Assembly: GCA_029215795.1 (NCBI GenBank)
Contig: JARDYH010000002.1
Coordinates: 21,879,001-21,943,000, forward strand
DNA from: Anniella stebbinsi
Lineage: Eukaryota > Chordata > Lepidosauria > Squamata > Anniellidae
Direction of reading: 5' to 3'
Length of the DNA stretch: 64,000 bases
A program made the translations under genes and the position numbers. This document shows positions 11,901-26,900 of this stretch, piece after piece. The notes under the pieces are model-generated. The model did no database searches. It was not told the DNA's origin and was given only the letters and a program-made list of their open reading frames with translations. How positions within the stretch are numbered: position 1 is the first letter of the stretch; each line of letters starts with the position of its first letter.

Positions 11901-14900
11901 TAAAAAAGGAAGGTTAAGTGAAGAAAGACTTTAGAGCTCATTTAAAAACAAACAAAGGGGGACCTGATGAAGATCTTAGGGGATGGAATTCTATATATGT
12001 GGAGTCATCCATGAAAAGGTTGTGTCTCTCATGGCTGTCAGCTTGATATTTGGCCCAGGCAAATTTGCATGATGGAGGCAATCCTTCAAGTAACCTGGTC
12101 ACAAACTACTTACTGCTTTAAAGATCAAAACCAGTACCTTGAATTCAGCTGGTGAACAAACTGTTAATCGAAGTGATGCAGGTTTGTTGTAATATGAATA
12201 TCAACTAATGATAGTTTCTTACAAGATACTAACCAATCACAGAGTTGAGGTTCAGTATTTGTTCCAGCCTCTCTCCTGAAGACTGTAAGACAGCCTGTAT
12301 ATGACTTGCAAGTACTTTAATTATTGGTCCTTCATAAGCAATTTGTATTTCAGTCACTGGCTTACTTGAGTTACGTGTTTTTCTGTTTAGCTGTGCCCAG
12401 TAACAAAGGACATGCTTATACAATAGTCGCCACATAATAATTAACCTGAAGACAACAACAACAACAAAAATTAAACACTTACAGCAAAATCACAAATGAA
12501 AGAAAATTAGTGATGGATGATGTAATATTTTGCATATCAGAGCAATTCTATGGCCACTATACATTATCTAGACTGCCATAGGATTTTTCGGTTTTGATCT
12601 CGGTTCCCATAAACCACTTCCCATAAACCTCAGTACCCAGAGCTCAGACCTCAGTTCCCAAAAACCTTTTGCCCCTCCCCCTCCCCTCCTCCTCATAGCC
12701 TCTCTCTCTGCGGCGGACACTTCTTGGGCACTCCGAATCGAAGCGTGAAGAGGGCAAAAAGTGGGTGTACCTGGGGGTGGGGATGAGTCCATGGAAGCTA
12801 ATGTACAAAGTTTCCTATTGGGTCTCTGGCCTCCTTCCCTCCCACTCCCTGAAGCTGCAGCTAGACACTCAAAATCGAGCATCTAGCAAAAACTGCAGAG
12901 CGGACAGAACACCAAGGAGAGGATCCTCTCCGTGCTCCATCTACCCTGCTTTGGATAGTCGTTGGCCTTTGAGTTCAGAGGCTTACAATTATCCTGAAAG
13001 TAGCTTTTCAGCTAATTAAACAAGTTAATGGAAATAGTCTCTTTAATACCCATCGGATATTTCAAAACCTGATTGTATTTTATATTGTCTCCTTTTATTT
13101 ACTAAGCTCAATTTTTCACTATGCCTAATAATATTAACTCCAAGATTTCTCTGCTAAATACATTTTGTATAAATTTACTGTCATCAAGCAAGACAAATCA
13201 CAGGCCAAGACCTTATTGCAACAGCACTGAACTTATAAATTAATTTTAAGGCTGCAATTCTCTACCTAATTTCCTGGGAGTAAGTCCAATGAAAGTTAGT
13301 GGGACTTACCTTTAAGTAGATATGAACAGGATTGTACTGTAAGATGTCTATGCTAATGTAAAGGACACAGATAAAAGTCTACCTCAACATGAATTACATT
13401 TTTCTTGAGCTGTAAAACCACCTTTGTCTGGCATAGTGAAATACCACTGAGCATTGTAGCTCATTTACCAAAATTCCAGCCCCAGAAATACTTTTTTTAG
13501 AAAGCCACTAGATAATAAATCTCAGTGCTGTATGTATAAACACAGCTTTTGAATATTTTGCTTTGAATATCTGGGTCTAAGAAACATCATTTTTGGCATT
13601 CAGTAAAGTGTAGAATGTGGTCTAATAAAGACTACGGGGTGAAATCCAGAAAAACCCACATGCAACCTCACATATATACTTGGGGTTATCCATAGATCCT
13701 AAGAGGAGGGAAACCTTCTTCTCCCTTCCCCTAAAGATCTACCAAAGTCCAAGGCCATATATGCTACAGGGCAGCTATAAAACAAACCCTGCTTGTATTC
13801 AGTGGCTAATGAATACATGGTGACCTTTATTTGATTGGGGCTTTTGTTTTATTTTTAACTGTCATTACTCACTCAAGGCCCTGGGAAGGGGTGGGAAAAT
13901 AATTTATTTATTACATTTATATACCGCCCAATAGCCGAAGCTCTCTGGGCGGTTCACAATAATAATTGATTCATTTTAACTAAACCATCTTTATATTTTT
14001 TACAATTGTCATATTACATGATGAAATGCAATAGCAGGAATCCAAAGAACCATGTGACTAAAGAAACCTGTAACTAATTTGGAGACCCCAGGAGAACACT
14101 AAATGAACAGGGGCGTTGTTGTTTTTTAAAACCCACTGTTCCTGAAGTATAATGGCAAACAGCTTTTGAAAATAAGGAGGAGGGGGGAGCTCACGGTACG
14201 GAATGAGGGACTGCTGTTAAAAGAAATAAAGAAATCTGACTGGGTACACGTAAACCCCTAGTCATACTTAAAATATTCACACTCTTTGCATTCTGGATAA
14301 TGCCAGAATTCTCATTTAAAATATTTTGTTTAGAATGCAAGTAAGCTGATAAGCTTAAAATCTTTTTTTAAAACATTGAAATTCAATTTTAAAAGTAACT
14401 TCTTCATGCAGATCAGAAATACCTCTTTTCTGGATTCTTGATCAGATTTACAACTGGAGGAGAGAGCTTTAGTAGGGAATTCAATGCACAGAAATGTTGA
14501 TCGCTGCTCCAATCCATTGCTTGAAACAGAGGCACAACCATAGAATCTAGCTCCACCTTATTAATATTCAGGATGGATGAAAGGATCTCATACTGTGGTA
14601 TGTTTTTGCCATTTAAACAATGAGTAACCATCTTCAACAAAGAGAAGCCTCCCAAAAGATTACTGGAGAACAGGTGATCTTGATGTTCAGCAAACATTAG
14701 TTTTAGGGTCTGCAATGTAAGTGTCATCAAATGCCCCAGAGTTTGTCTGTGCTTACCCTCCCAACTCATGAGAGTCAAAAACTGCTGGAAACTTTTTAAG
14801 ATACACTGTATCCATGGATAATCTTTCACAGGGTTATCTAAACGTATAAAATTAAGTTTTGCATACTGGAGAATGTTAAAGAAGTGTATAATGCAACGTA

Positions 14901-17900
14901 TAGTACAACTTAACAAAATGTCTCTTTCTTGGATGTTTCCTGAAATGCCAACTCTCCACGCTGCAATTAGATTTTTTTGGATATAATTCAATTCCAAAGA
15001 TGTATCATCATTTTCTCCAGTTTCATGCACTGCATGAATAGTGTCAAACATTGATGCAAATTCCAATCTGCCTTCATCACATAAAGACGTATCTGCTTTG
15101 TGGCTCCCAAAAATAAAAGAATGACTTTGAAACAGCTTGTCATCATCAGGTTCTTCATCGCAATCCTAAATGTAAGAACAACTTCATACATCATCTGAGA
15201 GATGTCTATTTTCTCATACATTAGTAGAAAATATGGTTTTAGATCCAAAGGAGTGCTGTTCCACAAAGTGTTGCATATGCGCTAGGGGAAAACTTTACAC
15301 AACAAAGTATCTAGATCCAGACTGTAGGTATGGTGCATTTCGATATACTGTATAGGAGAGGGAATCCAAGTTTTAAAGATTGTCCCCATTACAAGTAAGT
15401 CCTGATATCTGAACTGTATGCATACTCCATTGCAAACCAAGGCCTAATGGCTGTTGCACATGTAGTTTCACACTGTAAACTTTGCTGTGCAGTGGGAAAC
15501 TATTTGCACTCCAGGCATTAGGGCTTTTGAGGGAACATTTTGAAAAAGGAAAAATAGCAGGTAATCTTGTGCACATGGCTGCACAAGAGTTTGCACTAAC
15601 AGACGAACATCACTGGATTTCAGTTCACTTTACTTGTGCAACGTTCTTCTGCTAAGTCGGAAACATCCCTTCCATAAGTGGAAGAGGCTTTCTGCTCACA
15701 GAAGGGCACCTTTGGAACTATGCCATGAAATAGTGATCAAATTAAAAGGAACCAAAACAAGATTAATTATTCCATAATACCTCAAACTAGGGTTTCCATA
15801 ACACAAAACTGGTCATATGGACACATGGAACAGGTAGGGACTTTTTCCTGAAAGATTTTGTTTAGTCTTTATATGAAACAATTGAAAGCTTCATACATAA
15901 AATACTCAATCATACTATGTGGAAGAACAAATACAATGGGTGCTATATACTATTATTTTAATTCATGTAATTTTATAAAATTATGACCCTGTTCAGATGA
16001 CACACTAAGCTACAGTGGACAAGCACTTTGAGCTAAACATTACGCTTTGCTTGTCATGTGAATCATGACAGCATGTCATGTGAACCATTCCTAACCATGC
16101 TGGCTACATAACCTGCTCACTAACCATTTTCTGCAAAGGGGTTAGTGGCCTAACCATGGCTTAGCATGTTGTCTGAACAGGATCAATATGTATCAACAGG
16201 CTAGTTAAAAGGAATAGTGAATACCTGTAAGTGTGTTACGTCTCCATTTAGTTCTGTTGCTCTCTTCTCTTCTTGCAGAAATGCTGGAATGTCAGAGAAG
16301 GCAGAACTTTGAGTTTGATGGTGTTTTAATAAATTAGCTCTTAGGGAAGACAGTGATGGCAATCGCAGCTTTTCCCCCTTAGACTGTGGGAAACAACACA
16401 TTGATATTATTATGGGTTTATTTGTCTCTTCTGAAACAGACAGCAGAAAGGGATGCTGAGAGTGGCAGTATAGGTGGATCACAAAAAATATATCCAGAGA
16501 TGAAAACCAAAAAGAAATATAATTAGCACGGCCTTGCTAGACATTAAAAACAGCATTAGTTACATGCAATGTCAAAGTTGGTGGTAATGGCATTGTGGTT
16601 AGAAGAATAAATGATGATGAACTGTTAACCAGCAAATAACATCACAATTAATATTCAGAGAATTAACTAGCAAAATGTTTTTAAATGCTTGTGTAAATAA
16701 AAATGTTTTGTCTGGTGCCTAAAAAACAATGATGGCATATCTCTCTAGGGAGGACATTCCACACCTGAAAATGGAATGATCAACACTCTAGTATGCTCCT
16801 TCTGGTTTGATGTAACAGAGGTATCCTATTGTATCCTACAGTGGGTTAACTCCCCATTCACGCAGGAAAGGCAGGGATCACGTGATACAGATAATCACTT
16901 TAGGTTCAGTATCTACAGAAACATCTCAGTTCTTTCTTGTTACCAAACCGGAGATAAAGTGTGACTTGCAGAGTCCTGCAAGAGAGACCAACAGATGTAA
17001 GCCTTCCAGGTCATTTTATATATCCTCAGTGAAGATGGTTTCCCAAAAGAAAGCAAGGTGTGAATCACCTCCTCTCGGTAAACCAGGCTTAGGTAGGTGT
17101 CTGTCTCAGATGCCAGATAGCTAGCCTGTGCCACATGCAGGATTTCTGCCCATGCCACATGCAGGATTTCTGTAAACCATGGTCTCTGGCCAGTGAGGAG
17201 CTACAAGAATGGCTGTGGTTTCTTCCATCCAAATTTGTTTTTGAGAACCCAGGAGAGCTGGCAGAAAAGCATATAGAAGTCCTTTTGGCCAGGGGGAATT
17301 CAGGGTGTCTAGAGCTTCTGGTATTTGGAGAACTATTAGGGTAGTTTGTGGTTCACTGGAGATACAAAGAAGTCCAGGATTAGGGGACAAAAGCACCCTG
17401 AGAGAGTTTGGACAGACTAATCAAGACTCTACTCCTCTGGGTCTAGTGGCGATTGAAGTGTCGGCTATGTCATTTAGAGACCCTTGAACATATTCAGCCA
17501 TTATGGATGAAATTATGTGTTCTCTCAATCTTATCAACACTGATATCTCCTCGCAGAGGAAACAAAACCTGGTTCCCACCTTGTCTGTTCAGTTGAGTTT
17601 CCATTGAGACTTTGTCCTGACTGGGATGTGCCAGTTCTGAACTAGAGGAGTGATCTGCTGAAGAGCAATGCTGTGGTTGGACTCTTGATTGAACCACAAT
17701 GTTGTGGTTGGACTCTTGACTGAACCAGGTCCCTTGAATGACTTAGCCCTGGCAGTACAGTCCACAGCTGGAGAGACTCGTATCTGTTTTAACTATGATC
17801 CTTGAGAGATTGTGCCGAGTCATGCCTCTGTACAGACTGCAGAGCCTCCCCCATCCCTGAAGAGACACTTTGAACTCTGAAGGAAGTGGCACCTCAAGGT

Positions 17901-20900
17901 GGCACTTGTGAGCAGTGTCATTTTGCAATGGGAGGAGCAGCCATTGGAAGTGCCCATGGGAGAAGTTCCATACATGAGATCATCAGTGAGGAATATGAGG
18001 TCTGCCAACCTTTGGATTTGTACTTTGTAGGGCTCTTACTTCCAGTAATAATATCTGAAACCTCTCTGGGTGGTTTAGCAAGAAGAGATGAAGAGAAGAG
18101 AAGTAAAGTGAAAAGAGCGGAAAGTTACAGTAAAGAAGGCTTTGTTTTGTTTTTTAAACCACACGAATAAAGAGAGAGGATTTACATAAGAGAATCACCA
18201 CGAGACTTCCTGGAGAGAATCTCAAACAAAACAAAAGATAAATCTCCCCGACGAGGCCCGCCTGGCGCCAACATTGTTATCTTTTCGGCGCCAGGTCAAG
18301 ACTTTCCTCTTCTCTCAGGCGTTTGGCAATATCTGAGGAGCCTGGGTCTGTTTTGTTTTGTTTTTGTAGTTTTTTTTTTTGAAGTGTTGAAGTGGTTTTT
18401 AAATGTACAGATTGTGTGTATGTTGTATGTTTTTGCTGTTTTAATTTTTGTATATTGTTTTTAATTGTTTTTAATCCTATGTAAACCGCCCAGAGAGCTT
18501 CGGCTATGGGGCGGTATACAAATGTAATAAATAAATAAATAAATAAATTAAGGAAGATTCAGTGTAAAGGTTTAAAAACACTGGAGCCAGAAATTAAAGT
18601 GCAAGAGAGAGCTCTGTCCTGGGACAAAGGCAGGCAAGAACTGAGAGGAGACTGTGGAACTGATCCAGATGCAAAGTTCTATATCACGTGATCGTGCAAC
18701 AGGGAACCTGGACCAGAGGGGGAGATAAACCACTGTTGGATGCCTCCTCACACCAAATAGAAAAAGCCCTTGCCTTGTTGTAACTAAACTCGCCTCTTAT
18801 GGAAGTGGTATTTAGAGAAGGGCATCTGGTATTGGAGGAGGTGCTCCTTCAACTTTGCACATGGTTTATTTTATACTGCAAAGTTATTCAAATTGCTTCT
18901 TTTAAAAAGAAACACAGATTTAACATTCCCTCTCAACACAGAAAAGGCCCAAGCAATATGCAGTATATTTAATAATGGACTAAAGCAAACTGGACTAATA
19001 TGACCAATAAATCCTGTCTAGGTATCTCCATTTCCAGGAAAGAACCTGGGGCCCTTAATTGCAACCCTATGTAATAGAAAATCAAAGAAGTAACGGTACC
19101 TTAGATACAATGAGACTGTGATGTAGCTTTTCAAGCCTCTGGGCTGAATCAAGCAGCAAGGACCTCATATATGTTGAAGGTGAGAAACCGTCAGAAAATT
19201 TAAGAACTGTAACTATGTAACCATCAGAGGCAATGAGGTAAGGTAAACTTGGGTGTGATGTAACAGAAAATCTCTGCCTCATGAGGTCTCCTTCAGAGGC
19301 TGATGAATCATGAGTGTGATTCGAATCTTGTAACAAAGAGTGCTGTGATCTAGCAGATAAAATAATAAATTATTAGAAAAATAAAGACGCAAATGCAAGC
19401 TTATGATACAAAGACATTAAGCTAACCTGCAGAGAGTCATCCCTTCTTACACTATGGTATTTCTATACAAAAGTCCCAATCCCCAAATGAGCAAAGCTGC
19501 CTTCACAGGAGGATCAGATCATCCCCTAAATTTTTATATATGATATTAAAAATATATTCAAGAAAAGCAAAATCTTATTGTAATGGACATCATAACCCAG
19601 ACAGCCAAAGAACTAACTCCTCATGTCCAGTGGTTTTTTTTTTCAATTTTGTGAAATTTTATGGTAACATTTATACTACAAAATGTGTAACAAAGTAATG
19701 CAATGGAAATGTGGAAAGGGGTGAACATAATGTATTGCAGAAAGACTTAGGGTATATTTTCAAATACAAAAATGATACTTAGATTGTATAGTTTGTATTT
19801 TCTTTGGACTTTGGTTGGTTAGAAATCTGATGTCTGATCAAAGATTTGAGGACATATTTAAGTATGCTATGTATATAAAATACAGATTTTTATTATTTTT
19901 CAACAACCATACGGTAATGCAACTGACAAGAGTTCCATAATAAAAAGTGTCTTGTCTATAGCATGACCAACATTTAAGACAATGATAGAGGCTACATTTA
20001 ATAGTGATACATTCTTCTATAATTTCCCTCATGACCTTTTATATAAAATCTTTCAAAAAGGCTGTTTGTGCCCCTGTTAAGTGTTTGTTCATATATGTTA
20101 TAAATGGAAAACAAGTTTCTTAAAAAGCAATCTTTCAGGTTAGTGACAGTTAATGAAAACACTAATATAGAATCTGACTTCAGCAGTTATTCCTGGAATT
20201 AGTTTTTTATGTTCAGACATTCCCATCACATATGGATTAGGGACACTTTAGCACAGGAGTGCAGAACCTCCCACCTGTGGGCCACATCCAACCTGCCAGA
20301 CACTCTAATCGACCCTGCGAAAAATCTAGGCTCTTAAATCCATCCATCCCCCACGGCCAAAGGAATCCCCTCAGGGACATCATCTGTTGCCTGCGTACCA
20401 GAAGCCAAACTCCTACTGTTATTTCTGATCTGAGATTGGCAATAACAGTGAGGATGTGGGGAAGCAGGACATGCTTGCCACAGTGAGAGTGGCTGCTGTC
20501 CTTAACAAGGGCCAAGTCCCAATATCCTGCATCCTCCCATTCCTCCTGTCATTTCTAGTCAGGGATAACAGCAGGGATAATGAGGGAAGGAAGCAGGGTG
20601 GGCAAAGCTGGCTGAGTCTTGAGTCTCACCCGGACGCTTCTGCTTTGCCCACTTCTGTCTTCCTCCTCCACTGATGACGAAGACAAAGATGAGGTGCAGT
20701 TGACTTAGTTGGCTTGGGAAAGCCCACATACAGTGAAACCTGGTCCCTGGCCAGGGAGCATATGACACCAGATGGGTGTGGCCACACCCACTGATGTTAT
20801 AAGTATAGCCACACATACCTGATCACATACAATCCACAAAGGAATGCATAGAGGGTTATCCGGCACCCCACCCAAAACGGTTCTGCACTCCACTTTAGGA

Positions 20901-23900
20901 AGACATCCCCTTCAACAATATGGGACAATGAGCTATTGATGTGTTGTAGTTGTGTAAGGATATAATGCCAATGATGTACTACTTTAAGCATAGCTTCTTG
21001 GATTTTGGCTGAGGTAGTTCTGATTGGCTTTTAAAACCATATGGCATCCCATGTACTAGTTGCAATAGGTACTCTTAGATCAGACTCCCATGTGGTTTTC
21101 AATCCCTGGGTGGCCCCACAAGATTCAGAGTTAAGCATCTTATAAATTGTGGATAGAAATCCTTCCTTATTAGTATGCAACTGGATTCAAAGGCTTTCAT
21201 ATCCTGTAAAGGATCAAGAAGGTTACACAACTGCAATTATTTTTTGGAAAAAATCTGGATTTGGAAAACCTGGAAATATGTCATGCATCCCACCCCTCTG
21301 AGGGCTATAAGTCTGGCTTCTTTTATTGGGCTGTCTCCATCAAATAAACCAAATAGATTCTGAATAGCCATTTGGCTTTCCACTCGTCCTGGAAAACTGG
21401 ATGATCTAAAAAGGGCATTAGCAAAGAGGTCTGGGGAGCTAGAATTTGTGCCCATTGCATCACCACTGCCATCTATTACCAAGAGCATAAGAACTAGAAA
21501 ACCTTTGCTTCTAAGACTTGGTATATTAGGAGCAGGCTTTGTTGTGACCCAAGAGATATCAGTTGTATTCTTAGCGTGAAACAGCTGCTTCAGTTGACAA
21601 CATCAAAAAAAGCTATTAGACAAGGGAAACTAAGTCCACCATTAGACTGAAATTTGTACATTGTGGACTGGCTCAGTCTGGCTTTTTTATTTGCACTGGT
21701 GAGTGTCTCCATAACCCCTGCAATTTTTAAAATCATTTCAGTGGGACTGTGATTTGAAATAAAAAGAGAAACTTCAGCAAGATTGACATTTTGGGAGCTG
21801 CTATCCTGCCAAGCCAGGTGAGATTTAATCTCTTCCAAGATAGTAGGTTTTGCTTCACTCCCCTATTAAAAGGATCAATGTTTTGTCTCCTTTAGTTGTT
21901 TTAGGTCTCGGGAAATAATTACTCCCATATATCGAAAGCCATCTAAACATAACTGGAGGCTGGATGCTTCTTGTAGTTTTGTCTGATCCTCTAGTGAAAC
22001 ATCTGCTCTCATTTCACATAATCACTCTCTAGACCTGCTAATTGATTATCTCTTTCAGCACTGGGAGGGCTGTTTCAGGCTTGCAATTAAGCTAAGCCTT
22101 CCTTATTTCTTGACTTTGACACACAACATCTTTGTACAGGATCCTGCCCTAGTCAGTAGCACAAAGGGATTTTGAATGCCAACAAATGCACCCAAAGGCC
22201 AGCAATGTCCTGTCTTGACAAACTTTCATACCTCAGGAGCAGCAAACATGCAAAGGACTGTCCTCTCTCCTGCAATAGCTTCTCAGTCAACACAAGAACT
22301 TCAACTTGACTCCACCAGACCACATCCAGTAGCACAATTCTCCCTCCTCCTTTTGTAGGTTACTCATACAGGAAGCATGTGTCACTGGATGCCTGATAAA
22401 GTTGAGAGGAAGACCAAGGGTTGTCTCAAGGGGCAGATTGGATCACTAGGCTGCAGTCATTAGTGAAGGTATGGTAGACTGAGATATGCTGCACTCGCAC
22501 AGTGGCCTCCAGCAATCATTGCAGGCTGACTTCATCAGTTTGCATCTGTTCTGGTTACCCTAGGAGTTCCATTAGATGAGTATTTTATTACACACTCATT
22601 ACTGGGCACTTACGGATTTTCGCGGGTCCCTCTCACAACATTGTCTGCCTCCTGTGCGCCTCCCACCCCTTCTAGCCTTCTTTGCGCCACAAAAAACACC
22701 CCAGTCAGTCCAACTTATATTTAAAGACGGATGTTGCAGCTATTTCCTGCTGTGTGAAAGAGAAGCAGCGGGATTAAAACGGCCCACTGAACGAGCCATG
22801 TGCAAGTTGTTTACTTCCTTTTTCAAAAGAGGAAGTAATGAGGGACAAACGTGCAGGCGGAGAAGCGACCGTAAGCAAACGCGATTTCCCCATGTGATGA
22901 TGCGCTAGTACTTAAGATCAGTTTTTAAAATTATTTTAAATAGTTCATTAAAATAGTTCATTTTGGTCCCTTTGTTATAATTCCACTAGATCCCTCAGCA
23001 TTTGCTCACGATAGGAAATATATCAATGTGCACAACATGGGGAGAGGCCTGTAAAAAGGGGGGGTATCAAGCAATGTAATGGTAATTTGTATGTAATGGT
23101 AAACGACTTGTAATGGTAAACTATTAGGAAGATCAAATAAACTTCATTTTATGTAGAAATCACTAAGTATTTTGCCAGGAGTTTTGATTCCCTCTTATAC
23201 TTCACCATTTATCAATTTATTTTAAGAGCCTTCAGGACAATGTCATAATCAGCAACAAAGACACCTTGGTTGTGATGCAAGTACATTAGCTAGCTCCTCT
23301 GTTTTCCTTCTGATCTATAATTATATTTGGGACAAAACAGAAAACTGCAGATACTTAGGCTGACCAGATAAAATCCAGGTCAGGGCTCATGTAACTTTAA
23401 CAGTTGTAGAGAAAAGGGAATTTCAGCCAGTTTCATTTGTATGCAATTAGTTCCTGGTGAAATTCCCTCTTCATCACAACAGTTAAAGGTGCATGCACTA
23501 TACTAGAGTGACATATACAAAAGAAGGCAGAGCCCCTGCAACTTTAACTGTTGTGATGAAGAAGGAATTTCACCAGGAACTAATTGCATACAAATGACAC
23601 TGGTTGAAATTCCCTTTTCTCTACAACTGTTAAAGTTACATGAGCCCTGACCTGGATTTTATCTGGTCACCCTACGATACTTAATGTTGAAACCCTAATC
23701 ACTTTTATAACACAAAACCACTTAAATATAAAACATAGCATTTTTAGAAATGCAGTCAAATATTAGAGTGTCTGTACATCTCAGCCATTATTTATTACGA
23801 TTTAATAATTTCATTTATATCCCATTCTATCCCATGGTGCCCCATACTGCCATTTAACTTACTGTGAAGCCTTTTTCATCTACAATTCATTTCTACCAGC

Positions 23901-26900
23901 TGTTGGGTGCTGCTACATCAGTTCAAACGCTCGCATAGCAGGCTACTTAAATGCCAGATATACTTTTTTAAAGTTTGCATTCTATGTGAAGTTTCTAGTG
24001 CTTGTTTTCTTTTTGTGTCTTTTTGCTTATGTTTGTGTGCATGAGTTGTGCAGAGATGGCCTGGCTACAGTTATCTATGATCTAATGATATTCAGATCAC
24101 ACTACTGTATTGCATGCACATGGTGCTACGCTACAAACTATTGAGAAACTGCAATTAGATCAAAATATAGCTCCTAGGTTGCTAACTGGAACCAGGCAAT
24201 GGGAACACAGTTTGTCAGTACTTAAGTAGGTTCACTGGCTGCTAGTCCATTTCTGAGCATTAAAGCCCTACATGGTTTGGGGCTAGGTAGCCAAAGGACC
24301 ACCTACTTCTACGTGAATATGCCTATGCATAAATATTACCCTTGAGGCTCTTCTCTGTGTGACCCTGCCTAAAGTGAGATGGGTGACAACTAGGGAGGGA
24401 GCCTTCTCAGTAATGGTAACCCACCTAAGAAACTATCTCCACAGAGAGACTTACTTGGCACCTAATGTTATGCTTTTCATCACCAAGTAAAGACCTTTTT
24501 ATTTTTCCAGACTGTTAAACTTTTTGCTGAGATTGTTTTATGCTGTGTTTTCACTGCTGCTTTATTTCTGTGTGGATTTCTTGCTGGTTTATCATTTTAG
24601 ATTTTTATATTGGAAATTCTTATATTTCCATACTTATATATTTGGATTTTTTAAATAAATAAAATATTAAGTAATAAAAATATATATTTGAAAAAATAGA
24701 AGTCTAAAAATAAAATGTCATATAGAGATAGAACTAGCTATTTTTTCATGCAAAATTATTTTCATATATATCCATCTTCAAGGTTCTGCATCTAAATGCA
24801 TGTCTTCATTTATCATTTGATAATTAGACTGCAGTTTTAGGATTCTTACATTTTGAATGTTTATTGGGGAGAGTCACTAAATTATTTTTTTGAGTGGATC
24901 CACAGAATTGCAATGTATTTTTAATCAAATGTTTATTTCATTTGTCGTTTTGCTACTGATTACGTCATGCAGGTTATTACTAATTTCGCCTCTGAATAAT
25001 CTATTTTTTTTCTTAAAAAAAATGACCCTAATATTTGCTTAAATAGCTTATACTTACATGATGAAAATGTCATTTGTTCAGCAGGATAAAGCCATTATAA
25101 GAAATAGAAGAGAACTATGAATGAGAAACAGATATTGAGAAGACACAGAAAAAGCAAAATAATTAATTGAAAGATGAAATATTTAAAATAGAAGAAAATA
25201 TAAGAAAGACAGATGTGATCAAATGATTTTTAATAAACCCCATTTTAGTTATCTCACCTGTATGTTATTAGTGGATGTAGAGGAATAAATTCTGCTGGTC
25301 CAAATTCTACAGAGCAACCATAAGTAACTAAAGTCAGCAATTCACCCAAACAAGTAATTAAGACCAGTGACCCACGTTTTAACATACAAGCCAAAAAAAG
25401 GCTATCAGGAGTCCAGCTCATATCAGAAATCCAGTAAGACCTAAAATAACACAACAAATAATACCTTCAGGAATCACTGTTCTGTTACCCATAAATGGTT
25501 TTTTAAATCTCTTTTGAATAATATAATTAATGTTGATTTCAGATACTGACCTTATAAACTTGGATGGAATTTTCTGGTTCTTGTTACCACAGCCTTTAAG
25601 ACTGCCAGAAGCAGTAATAAAATTCATGGTGCTCATAAACAAAATCTGAGTTGCCTGATTTTTTAAAAACAGCAAGAGAATGAAAGGTTAAACTGCATGT
25701 AAACATGGGGAAATAAAATATCGTTTGCTGAACACAATACAAAATGTAACAGAGACTCCCATTCTCTTTCCTTGATTTGTCTATTAGCTTTTTCCTAAAA
25801 ACCTTGCTGGATATACCCCTAAAAGGTGGTATCTAACGTTACACTGGCAGACGATGAAAGGAGTTCCTGGAAGCAAACTTTCCCTCCACGTCCCTTAGTA
25901 TCTTTCAGAACCCCCAAAGATGCTACACAGAGGATTGGTGGACCTTCCAGAATTGCCTGGACTGTGGCACAGGGGAAATGGGGGGTCCACAAAAATCACA
26001 TGGAGGCACTTTCTGCAGATGGAGCTTCCTCATAATAATAATAATAATAATTTTATTTCTTACCCGCCTCACCCTTTGGATCGAGGTCGGGAACATTTGT
26101 ACAATAATAATATTAAAAGATATGTAACCGCCCAGAGAGCTTCGGCTATGGGGCGGTATACAAATGCAATAAATAAATAAATAAATAAAATAAAGCATAT
26201 AAAACAATCAACACATTTTAAAATTCTTGATTTAAAGTTCATCTGGGTAGGCCTGCCGGAAGAGGCTAGTCTTTATAGCTGCTTTAAACTCAGAGAGAGT
26301 GTCAAATTGATGAATCTCCTCCGGCAGGCCATTCCAGAGTCTGGGAGCGGCAGAAGAGAATGTCCTCTGGGTAACAGTTGCCAGCCTAGTTTAGGCTGAC
26401 TGAAGTAAGTTGTCCCCAGAGGATCTGAGTGTGCGGAGCGGATTGTAGGGGAGAACGCAATCCCGCAGGTAACCTGGACCCAAATCATGTAGGGTTGCCC
26501 CCAAGCCTATTCAAGTGAGTCAATACAGTTGTGGCCAATTTATTATCCCAGATATGTGTGTCTGCCCAATTTGGATCCTCCCATCCCCTTCAACCTCCAT
26601 GCATCATAGCCCACCTGAATAAATGCTGTGTGTCATTTTTGGAAGGCCCTGCAAGCTGTCATGGTGGGGAAAATTAGCTTCCAGGAATTCCCTTCCACTA
26701 ATATGATATTGGATGTCACCCAATGTGATTTACAGTACCACATTTAAAACTACACATAATTAACAGAGTCATTTTTTCTATTATGCCATTAATGTCCATA
26801 CCTGTAGAACTTTTTGATTGACACCTATTGCTAACACAAGCCCATCATGTGAAAATGCAGTAAGCAAAGCACCTCTTGATTTCACTGATTCACAACGGGG

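Noticed and set aside
14988..15266. 92-codon minus-strand frame starting upstream of CPLANE1 coding exon 11
   Set aside because: A different frame from the conserved FASMFDTIHA frame and it crosses the acceptor; a shadow.
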